A DNA stretch of 44,502 bases. Origin: DASQQQ01 sp036390995. Lineage in GTDB: Bacteria; Actinomycetota; UBA4738; HRBIN12. A program made the translations under genes and the position numbers. The stretch is from positions 1 through 44,502 of the forward strand of contig DASWAT010000121.1 in NCBI GenBank assembly GCA_036390995.1, read 5' to 3'. Below are positions 1 to 6,390 of the stretch, piece by piece (within the stretch, counting starts at the first letter, position 1; every line of letters begins with the position of its first letter). The notes beneath the pieces were generated by a model. It was given only the letters and a program-made list of their open reading frames with translations, did no database searches and was not told the DNA's origin.

Positions 1-133
1 CTCCCGAGGCGTTGGCCGCGATGGCCCCGATCGTCTGGCTGATCACCAGGAGCAGCCCGAGCACGAGCCCCACGAGCTCGAACCGCGACCGCCGCTTTCC
101 GTGCCGTCCTGGCTGGGTCCGCATCCCCCACAT
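1..133 (-). CDS. N-terminus of a membrane-anchored or secreted protein (partial)
   Basis: Only the first 44 residues are in the window. About 18 residues rich in Arg and Lys are followed by a hydrophobic segment (roughly residues 20-40, ending near AIAAN). This is the pattern of a signal peptide or a first membrane helix. The start was chosen at 133 because GAAGGGAG lies 7 nt upstream on the minus strand; in-frame ATG 124 is an alternative. It is preceded by a long leader with several hairpins. The family cannot be named from so little sequence. Confidence 0.6.
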   Translation of the reverse strand, partial: MWGMRTQPGRHGKRRSRFELVGLVLGLLLVISQTIGAIAANASG

Positions 134-462
134 GGCCGGCCTCCCTTCTTAGGCGCTGTAGCTCTTTATGGGTCACTCAAGGGACCTACGTATCCCTCCA
201 CGGCGGATGGTACGCGGAGCGCGTTCGTACTCCATCCGCCGAATGTCCCTCACCTAGAGGGGACCTTCGTACTAGGCCGTGCGAGACCCCGGGGGCGTAG
301 AAGGGCCACCGCACACGACGTAGGAAGGCCTCGTGGGGCTAAGAGGAAGGCCGGGGCGATCACTCCCGCAACTGGCCACCACACAGACCGGGCAGATCAC
401 GCACCGCCGGTGGGGGAGCCTGGGCGTGCTGGCGTCGGCTGCTCAATGTTCCATAACATCCA
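134..462 (-). other. Hairpin-rich intergenic leader, no protein gene
   Basis: These 329 bases lie between the end of the Lnt-Ppm1 gene and the next minus-strand start. Three hairpins follow one another: 245-264 (GTCCC/GGGAC core), 202-240 (GGCGGATGG paired with CCATCCGCC, extended by TACG/CGTA) and 180-197 (AGGGA/TCCCT). The 12-mer GGGACCTWCGTA occurs twice, at 181-192 and 260-271. A smaller inverted repeat (ATGTT-CCAT-AACAT) sits at 447-460. I could not match this to a known riboswitch. It may be a terminator followed by a structured 5' leader of the gene starting at 133. Confidence 0.45.
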
Positions 463-2724
463 TTATGGGCGTCCTGTGACCCGCAGGGGCGGAAGCCCCA
501 GGCGGCTGCGCACGCCCCAGACCGTGACCAGCCACAGCGCCTCGGCCACGATGCGTCGGGAGATCTTCGATGTCCCGTGTTCCCGCTCGCGGAACGAGAT
601 GGGGGCCTCGCCGACGCGATAGCCGTCGTACCATGCGCGCAGGGCGAGCTCGATCTGGAAGCCGTAGCCGTCGGAACGGACGTCCCCGGCCACGAGGTGC
701 TCGAGGAGATCCCGCCGATAGGCGCGGTAGCCGCTGGTCGCGTCACGGAACGGGAAGCCGAGCGCCAGGCGGGCGTAGAGGTTCCCCGCTTTGGAAAGGG
801 CGACCCGGGCACGGCTCCAGTTGGTCACCACGCCGCCGGGGACGTAGCGGCTGCCGATCGTGAGGTGGTTGGCGCCTTCCCCGGCGAGGAGGGACGGCAA
901 CTCCGTCGGATCGTGCGAGAGGTCGGAGTCCATCTCGACCGCGAGGTCGTAGCCCTCCTGGAGTGCTCGGCGGAAGCCGACGAGATAGGCGCTGGCGAGC
1001 CCGGCCTTCGCCGGACGCTCGACCAGGCGAACCCGGGGCTCGGAGCGGGCGAGATCACGGACCAGATCGGCGGTCCCGTCGGGCGAGCCGTCGTCCACGA
1101 CGAGCACGTTCACGTCCTCCGGGAGGGCCAGCAGTCCTCGAAGGACCCGGACGATCGTGTCCCGCTCGTTGTAGGTGGGCAAGATGACGAGGGTCCGCGG
1201 TCGGTCCGGCAGCGGCCCCGGATCACGCTCGGGACCTGGCCGTCGTCGCGGGACCAGCAGGAGCCCAAGAACGATCAGCAGAGAGAGCCAGGGGAGCCAG
1301 TCCCCCAGCCGCGTGTAGAGCGTTCGGGCCGAGGACGCCTGCACTGCGTGGCGCAGGATGGCCGGCTCGAACAGCCGCGTCTCGGCCACGACGTGTCCCT
1401 GTGGGTCGATGAACGCGCTGATGCCGGAGACGGCCGCGTGGACCACCCATCGTCCGTTCTCTACGGCGCGCAGCTGGCTCATGATGAGGTGTTGCCGCGA
1501 TGCGGCGGTGAACCCGTACGAGGCGTTGTTCGTGGTCACGACGAGGAACCCGGCCCCACGGTCCACCAGCGTCCGGTCGAGCGAGGGGAAGCTGTTCTCG
1601 AAACAGATCACGTTGCCGAACGTGATCCCATCGATCCGCAGGGGATGGATGCTGTCGCCTGGCGTCTCATCGTACGGGATCTGGCGAAGGGCCGAGACCC
1701 AGGACAAAGCGCTGCGGAAGGGCACGTACTCGCCGAACGGGACCAGATGGACCTTCCGGTACTCCCCCACGATCCGACCGGCCCCGTCGAACAGCAGGCT
1801 CTCGTTGTAGAAGCGCCCCCCGGCGGTCTCCACCACTGCGCCGGCCAGCGTGGGGACACCCACCTCCTTGATCGTGCGGACGACCCGGGGGCGGAACTCG
1901 GGGAGGTTGGCGCCCGGATCCAGCGAGCTCTCTCCCCACACCGCCAGGTCCGGTGGCTCGGCCTGCAGACGCTGGTGAAGCTGGAGGTTCAGCTCGGCCA
2001 CCACCTGATCCTCCTGGAGTGGCGGCAGTCCCCGGGCCTCGCGAACGTCCACCTGGATCGCGGCGATGCGCAGGATGCGGCCGTTCGGGGTGGGGATCCC
2101 GATGAAGCCAGGCGCCAGTACCGAGATGGCCGCCAGCACCGCCAGTCCGGCCGCGGCCGCAGGTCGGGCTCGCGCCCGGGAACCGGCCTCGATGATGAGG
2201 GCCGCCGCGAGCAGGACCACGAAGCTGATCCCCCACACGCCGGCCACGGAGGCCAGGGGCAAGAGGAACGGGTTTGCCGTCTGCGTGGTGCCGAGCTGGC
2301 CCCACGTGAATCCGCCGACCGGCCACATCCCTCGGACCCATTCCGTCACCGTCCACAGCGATGCCAGGCCCAGGGCCGAGAGCACCGGCCGGTCGCGACG
2401 CCGGACCGCCGGCGCCAGCATGCCGAAGACGGCCGGATAAGCGGCCAGGACCGCCACGAGCGCGCCCCATGCCAGCTCTCCGAACTGGAGGATCCAGTAC
2501 AGGATGGCGCCGAAGGATGCGACCCCGAAGACGAACCCCAGGAGGAGGCCTCTGCGGGGCCGGGCATCGCGGACCAGCCACAGCAGCGGTACCGGCGCCA
2601 GGAACGCGATCCAGCCGAGGTGGGCCGGTGGCAGTGCCAGAGAGAGCGCCAACCCCGCGATCGCGACGACGAGGACGGCGATCGGGAGGCGGATCCGATT
2701 GGGGTTCAGGCGCAGTCCCGGCAC
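463..2724 (-). CDS. ppm1: Fused apolipoprotein N-acyltransferase / polyprenol-phosphate mannose synthase (Ppm1-like)
   Basis: Predicted 753-residue two-domain membrane protein. Residues 1 to about 490 form an Lnt domain: several hydrophobic helices, then a nitrilase fold with the expected Glu-Lys-Cys triad at E265 (WGESS), K324 (EYRKVH) and C374 (VICFE). It should N-acylate the N-terminal Cys of lipoproteins. Residues 510-753 are a family 2 glycosyltransferase with PTYNE, VVDDGSPDG and the DxD motif at D599/D601, matching dolichol/polyprenol-phosphate mannose synthases that make the sugar donor for lipoglycans and O-mannosylation. The same fusion is known as Ppm1 in Mycobacterium tuberculosis. 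The GTG start overlaps the DUF4193 gene by 19 nt without a clear Shine-Dalgarno, suggesting translational coupling; the exact start is uncertain. Confidence 0.9.
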   Translation of the reverse strand: MPGLRLNPNRIRLPIAVLVVAIAGLALSLALPPAHLGWIAFLAPVPLLWLVRDARPRRGLLLGFVFGVASFGAILYWILQFGELAWGALVAVLAAYPAVFGMLAPAVRRRDRPVLSALGLASLWTVTEWVRGMWPVGGFTWGQLGTTQTANPFLLPLASVAGVWGISFVVLLAAALIIEAGSRARARPAAAAGLAVLAAISVLAPGFIGIPTPNGRILRIAAIQVDVREARGLPPLQEDQVVAELNLQLHQRLQAEPPDLAVWGESSLDPGANLPEFRPRVVRTIKEVGVPTLAGAVVETAGGRFYNESLLFDGAGRIVGEYRKVHLVPFGEYVPFRSALSWVSALRQIPYDETPGDSIHPLRIDGITFGNVICFENSFPSLDRTLVDRGAGFLVVTTNNASYGFTAASRQHLIMSQLRAVENGRWVVHAAVSGISAFIDPQGHVVAETRLFEPAILRHAVQASSARTLYTRLGDWLPWLSLLIVLGLLLVPRRRPGPERDPGPLPDRPRTLVILPTYNERDTIVRVLRGLLALPEDVNVLVVDDGSPDGTADLVRDLARSEPRVRLVERPAKAGLASAYLVGFRRALQEGYDLAVEMDSDLSHDPTELPSLLAGEGANHLTIGSRYVPGGVVTNWSRARVALSKAGNLYARLALGFPFRDATSGYRAYRRDLLEHLVAGDVRSDGYGFQIELALRAWYDGYRVGEAPISFREREHGTSKISRRIVAEALWLVTVWGVRSRLGLPPLRVTGRP

Positions 2725-3038
2725 AGCATGCGTGCCTTGTCCTTGAGCTGACTGCGGTGCTTCACGAGGTAGCAGTTCTTGCATATGAACTCGGTGGGCT
2801 GCGGCGGCACCACCTTGACCGCCAACGGTTCCAGGCGCTCTTCCCGGGAGAGGTTGAGGACGGACTCCTCTTCCTCCTCCTCCTCGCGGGCCTCCTTCTT
2901 GACGAGGAGATCCTCGATCGATTCCACGTCCTCGCCCTCGCCGGCGGGTGCCGGCGCCGTGGCGTCCGGATCGACCTCCTGAGGCTCCTCGGCCTCGTCC
3001 TCGAGTTCGTCGTCGATCTGCTCTTCGATGTCTTCCAT
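2706..3038 (-). CDS. DUF4193 family zinc-ribbon protein
   Basis: Predicted 110 residues. The N-terminal two thirds are very acidic, with runs of Glu and Asp. The C-terminus carries two Cys pairs, CKNC and CRDC, around a basic LVKHRS segment, the signature of the DUF4193 family found in actinobacteria. The Cys pairs probably bind zinc; the function is unknown. The start at 3038 has AGAGGA 6 nt upstream and a good promoter (TTGCCG, 16 nt, TACAAT). Its end overlaps the ppm1 start, so the two are probably one operon. Confidence 0.88.
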   Translation of the reverse strand: MEDIEEQIDDELEDEAEEPQEVDPDATAPAPAGEGEDVESIEDLLVKKEAREEEEEEESVLNLSREERLEPLAVKVVPPQPTEFICKNCYLVKHRSQLKDKARMLCRDCA

Positions 3039-3062
3039 GCGGTTCCTCTTTCCGGCCGGCGC

Positions 3063-3090
3063 ATTGTACTGCCCAGGCACAACCCGGCAA
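3063..3090 (-). promoter_or_regulatory. Promoter of the DUF4193-ppm1 operon
   Basis: On the minus strand a -35 box TTGCCG (3090-3085) and a -10 box TACAAT (3068-3063) are separated by 16 nt, 25 nt before the DUF4193 start. This is the closest match to a sigma-70-type promoter in the window. Confidence 0.6.
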
Positions 3091-3431
3091 GGGTCTTCCG
3101 GGCAAGAAACACCGGCCTGGGCCCGCTTGTTCCCGGTTCGTTCGGCCCGGACACGAGGCGCCGGGGCGGGCCGTGCGCAGAGGTTCCCGATCCAGCGTCG
3201 CCCGGATGGCCGCCGGTTGGGATGGGGGGAGGAGAAGACGAGGACCCAAGAGACCTTTGGGGCCGCAGCGCCGGGGCGCCGCGTTCTCTACTCAGCCTCT
3301 TGGGTCCTCACACGCCCTCGCCGAAGCGCTGGCGCGCCAGTACTGTAGGTCCGGGCTGCGACGGGTGTCAAACCTGCTGGCCCGAACCCGTGTCACCTGG
3401 GCGGCCCGTCCTCCGCATCGCCGTCTCCGGC
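3091..3431. other. Intergenic region with a long perfect inverted repeat
   Basis: No coding sequence is supported here. The main feature is a 13-bp perfect inverted repeat, 3240-3252 (GAGGACCCAAGAG) and 3297-3309 (CTCTTGGGTCCTC), with a 44-nt loop. The loop contains a second stem (GCGC-CGGG-GCGC, about 3265-3283). On the minus strand a pyrimidine-rich tract follows the stem, so it could end transcription from the amidohydrolase gene, although the tract is C-rich rather than a T run. It could also be a small structured RNA. Confidence 0.5.
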
Positions 3432-4946
3432 TCACGCGGCGTACACCTCGCGCCCCAGCGACACGGTGAGGACCGGCCGCAGGCCGTCCAGTGACGGGGC
3501 GGAGGCCGGGTCGTCCTCCCATGCGGCGAGATCCGCGTGCATGCCCGGCGCGAGGCTTCCCTTCTTGTCCTCGAGCTGTGCGAGGCGTGCGCTCCCGATG
3601 GTGTAGGCCCGGATCGCCTCCTCCCGCGACAGGCGCTGTGACACCTCGTGGTGGGCCTCGAAAGCTGCGATCCCGACGAGCGGGTCGATCGTGGTGATGG
3701 GTGAGTCCGACCCGGCCCCGAGCTCCAAGCCCCGCTCGAGCAACGACCGGAACGGGTTCATCGGGCGGGCCCGGTCCGAGCTCAGCCCGGTCTCGTAGAG
3801 GCCGCCGGGATGGCCCCACTCCGCGTCGAAGGTCGGCTGCACCGAGACGGCCAGTCCGAGCGCCGCGGCCCGTTCCGTCAGGTCCCCGGTCGGCATCTCG
3901 AAGTGCTCGATCCGATGCCGCCTGGCCCGGAAGTGCCGCCGCTCCCGCGAGTCCAGCGTGTGGTAGACCCGCTCCCACGTGGCCACGACCTGCGTGATCG
4001 CCGCGTCACCGATCGCATGGACCCCGACCTGGAGCCCGGCCAGGTGGGCGGCGTGGAAGAACTCGGCGAGCTCATCGTCGCTGAAGTAGGAGGCTCCGCT
4101 CCCCTCCCCCGTCGCGTAGGGCTCGGAGGTCCAGGCCGTATGGGCCCCCACCGAGCCGTCCACCGGCAAGTCGCCGCCGATCCGACGCAGGCCGAGGTCC
4201 ATCACCTGTGCGATGTCGGTGGTGGCCACGTAGGTCACCACGTCCACGGGCAACCGGGCTCGGTGCGCGAGGAGGATCTGAAGGTCCCGGAGGCCGCGCT
4301 CGGCCGGCATCGACATCTCGTGGACGCAGGTCACCCCGTGGGCCACCGCCAGGCTGGCCGCCTCCAGCTGCAGCTCCTCGACGTCCCGATCCGACAGGTG
4401 CTGCTGGAACCACCGGCGGAGACGCGCGTTGGCCGCCTTCGTGACCCTCCCGGTGGGCCGGCCTTGCGCGTCCAGCTCGAGGCCTTCGTTCGCGTCGATG
4501 GCGCCAGAGGCGTTCAATCCCGCGGTGTTCGCCAGCGTGAGATGGCCGTCGACCCGCACGGCGGCCAGGGGGCGATCGCCCAGGGCGTCCAGCTCGTCGA
4601 GCGTCGGGAGCTCACGCCGCTCCCATTTCGATTCGTCCCACCCATGAACCAGGACCGGCCCGCTCGCCTCGGCGATCACCTGCTGAAGCAAGCCGACGAG
4701 CTCGGCGGCGGATCGGGCCCGGGCGACCTCGGGCGCCCGATGGTGCTCGCCGGTGCCGGTGAGGTGGACGTGCGAATCGATGAACCCCGGCAGGATCGTG
4801 GCGCCGGGGAGGTCCACGACCCGGTGGGCCGTCGGAGGATCACCGGACCCCACCCGTTCGACGTGCCGACCGTCGACGAGGACCCACTCCCCCATCGGGG
4901 GGTGGGACAGCGTTCGGACCTGGGACGCCCGGTACAGGGTGCGCAT
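3432..4946 (-). CDS. YtcJ-like metal-dependent amidohydrolase
   Basis: Predicted 504 residues, amidohydrolase superfamily (Amidohydro_3/YtcJ type). Visible metal-site motifs are DSHVHLTG near the N-terminus, HAIGDAAI and RIEHFEMP in the middle, and GSDSPITTIDP near the C-terminus. Members hydrolyse amide or related bonds; the substrate cannot be read from sequence. The start MRTLYRASQV follows TATCAT (4962-4957) by 10 nt and has no Shine-Dalgarno, so it may be nearly leaderless with a promoter inside the end of the upstream reverse-transcriptase gene. The reading frames of the two genes overlap (4840-4946). A second, different YtcJ-like gene lies at 35736-37418. Confidence 0.82.
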   Translation of the reverse strand: MRTLYRASQVRTLSHPPMGEWVLVDGRHVERVGSGDPPTAHRVVDLPGATILPGFIDSHVHLTGTGEHHRAPEVARARSAAELVGLLQQVIAEASGPVLVHGWDESKWERRELPTLDELDALGDRPLAAVRVDGHLTLANTAGLNASGAIDANEGLELDAQGRPTGRVTKAANARLRRWFQQHLSDRDVEELQLEAASLAVAHGVTCVHEMSMPAERGLRDLQILLAHRARLPVDVVTYVATTDIAQVMDLGLRRIGGDLPVDGSVGAHTAWTSEPYATGEGSGASYFSDDELAEFFHAAHLAGLQVGVHAIGDAAITQVVATWERVYHTLDSRERRHFRARRHRIEHFEMPTGDLTERAAALGLAVSVQPTFDAEWGHPGGLYETGLSSDRARPMNPFRSLLERGLELGAGSDSPITTIDPLVGIAAFEAHHEVSQRLSREEAIRAYTIGSARLAQLEDKKGSLAPGMHADLAAWEDDPASAPSLDGLRPVLTVSLGREVYAA

Positions 4947-5679
4947 CGGAGGGCCGATGATAGCGCGGCCCAGGTCCTGAAAGAGGGGGCGAACCGGCGC
5001 ACGCCACCGGGACCTCGGACCCTTCGAGCAGCCGGGTCTTCTCCGGTGCCAGCTCCAGCCCGAGCCTTCCGAGGCAGTGGCGGAGGGACTCCAAGGCAAC
5101 CCCGGCCGCATGTCCGTCCGAGGCGAAGATCCAGAAGTCGTCCACCCACCGGAGGTGGGCCGCGCCGGCCCTCGCGAGCGCTCGATCCGCGGCGGCGAGC
5201 ACGGCGTTGGCAAGCACCGCGGAAGGCTCGGGTCCGATGGGCAAACCGGCCACTCCCTCGGCGTGCAGCGTCAGCAGGACCTGCCGCACGGCTCGGATGG
5301 AGCCCGTGGTGCACTGCAAGCTCGCGAGCGTGCGCTCCACGACGTCGGACCGGATGGAGGCGTAGCATGCCCGCACGTCGGTCGTTACGAGGGCGCCGGA
5401 GCGCTTCGCGAGCAGGCGCGCGCGAGCGGCGAACCTTCGGCGGGCCGGAACCCATGGCTCGAGCGCGAGTTGCGGCAGTGTGGGATCGGCGGCCGCGGCT
5501 CGGTTCGCCACCACCTCCGGGCCGAGGGACGCCTCGATCCGGCCCGTCACCGTGGCCACCGCGGCCGTGTACCGGCGGGCGAGGGCTCGATCCAGCACGA
5601 CCACCCATCGCCCATCGCTCCCTCCGGGCTCGGGCACCAGCCGAACACGCGACGGTGCCACTGGTCCGACCGGTTGCAT
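4840..5679 (-). CDS. Short stand-alone reverse transcriptase-like protein
   Basis: Predicted 279 residues. Residues 95-220 show the palm motifs of an RNA-directed DNA polymerase in order: motif A TDVRACYASI with D101, motif B GLPIGPEPSAVLANA (about 145-158), motif C WVDD (178-181, a variant of YxDD), and a following LGLELAPEKTRLL (206-218) resembling motif D/E. Both catalytic Asp of motif C are present. There is no visible maturase, endonuclease or integrase domain and no intron around it. Residues after about 220 are low-complexity and overlap the amidohydrolase in another frame, so the true C-terminus may be shorter or altered by a frameshift. A strong Shine-Dalgarno (GGGGAGGGGG) supports the start. 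The class (retron, DRT, group II-like, or other) is not decided. Confidence 0.72.
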   Translation of the reverse strand: MQPVGPVAPSRVRLVPEPGGSDGRWVVVLDRALARRYTAAVATVTGRIEASLGPEVVANRAAAADPTLPQLALEPWVPARRRFAARARLLAKRSGALVTTDVRACYASIRSDVVERTLASLQCTTGSIRAVRQVLLTLHAEGVAGLPIGPEPSAVLANAVLAAADRALARAGAAHLRWVDDFWIFASDGHAAGVALESLRHCLGRLGLELAPEKTRLLEGSEVPVACAGSPPLSGPGPRYHRPSDAHPVPGVPGPNAVPPPDGGVGPRRRSARRTGGVR

Positions 5680-5683
5680 GCGT

Positions 5684-5710
5684 CCCCCTCCCCGGCCCGG
5701 GAGAGGGGGG
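5684..5710 (-). promoter_or_regulatory. Hairpin covering the Shine-Dalgarno of the reverse transcriptase gene
   Basis: On the minus strand a C-rich arm (5710-5699) can pair with the G-rich ribosome binding site (5693-5684) with one or two bulges. This would hide the site unless the stem is opened. It is seen in sequence only; no regulatory partner is known. Confidence 0.4.
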
Positions 5711-5819
5711 CCATGACGTGGCCGGTTTGTATCGCGGAGCCCACCACGGGGGCAATCCCCCGCCGAGGGCTCGTCCCGTCCGCCACACGGGTCCGGGACT
5801 CCCCCACCCGGGGCCCGCG

Positions 5820-5825
5820 TATGAT
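5820..5825 (+). promoter_or_regulatory. -10 element for leaderless Lrp/AsnC gene
   Basis: TATGAT ends 6 nt before the GTG at 5832, the spacing expected if transcription begins at the first base of the start codon. No Shine-Dalgarno is present. Confidence 0.55.
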
Positions 5826-5831
5826 TCGGCC

Positions 5832-6275
5832 GTGCTGGACGAACGCGATCTCCAGATCGTCGCGGCCCTGCAACGGGACGCCCGAGCCACGTACGCAGAT
5901 GTGGGCCGGCGGGTCGGTCTATCGCCTTCCTCGGTCCACGATCGGGTCCGCAAGCTGGAGCAGACGGGGGTGATCCAGGCCTATCGGGCGGTGGTGAGCG
6001 CGGAGGCTCTCGGTCTGTTCGTCACGGCGCTCATCGCCGTCACCCCGCTCGATCCGAACCAACCCGACGACCTGCCGGAGCGGGTGGTGGAGTTCCGGGA
6101 GGTCGAGGACTGCTACAGCGTGGCCGGAGAGGCGAACTACATCCTGAAGGTGCGCACACACACCACCACCGGGCTCGAGGACCTCATCCGGCGCCTCCGC
6201 GAGAAGGGTGGGGTCCAGACCCGGACCACGGTGGTGCTGTCGATCCCGTTCGAGGACCGGCCGATCAGCCCGTAG
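5832..6275 (+). CDS. Lrp/AsnC family transcriptional regulator
   Basis: Predicted 147 residues, the usual size for the family. Residues 1-60 form the AsnC-type winged helix-turn-helix (LDERDLQIVAALQRDARATY, then GLSPSSVHDRVRKLEQTGVI). Residues 70-147 form the RAM ligand-binding and dimerisation domain (VEDCYSVAGEANYILKV). Such proteins act as octameric amino-acid-responsive regulators. The GTG start lacks a Shine-Dalgarno but has a correctly placed TATGAT, so the mRNA is probably leaderless. It is divergent from the reverse transcriptase/amidohydrolase pair, with 152 bp between them that could hold a shared control region. Confidence 0.88.
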   Translation: MLDERDLQIVAALQRDARATYADVGRRVGLSPSSVHDRVRKLEQTGVIQAYRAVVSAEALGLFVTALIAVTPLDPNQPDDLPERVVEFREVEDCYSVAGEANYILKVRTHTTTGLEDLIRRLREKGGVQTRTTVVLSIPFEDRPISP

Positions 6276-6390
6276 CGGCGGCGCCGATCGCGGCCGGGGG
6301 TCCTGCATCCGTTCACGCAGGTCAGGCGTACACTGATGCGATCGTGACCGGCCGTTCGGGTGCTCCGTACGAGAGCTGGGGGGTCCACAG

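Noticed and set aside
577..2751. 724-codon + strand frame opposite ppm1
   Set aside because: No domain or membrane pattern; the opposite strand has the complete Lnt catalytic triad and glycosyltransferase motifs.
2724..3249. Extension of the ppm1 frame upstream to an ATG at 3249
   Set aside because: The extension is Arg/Gly-rich noise over the DUF4193 gene and its promoter, so the GTG near 2724 was preferred.
3310..3431. Possible tRNA-like sequence near the amidohydrolase end
   Set aside because: Short stems (ACGGGT/ACCCGT) are present, but no acceptor stem, anticodon arm or T-loop could be assembled.
3810..5831. Upstream part of a long + strand frame ending in the Lrp gene
   Set aside because: Only the part from 5832 has a protein family. 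The rest is opposite the amidohydrolase and reverse transcriptase and is Arg/Pro-rich.
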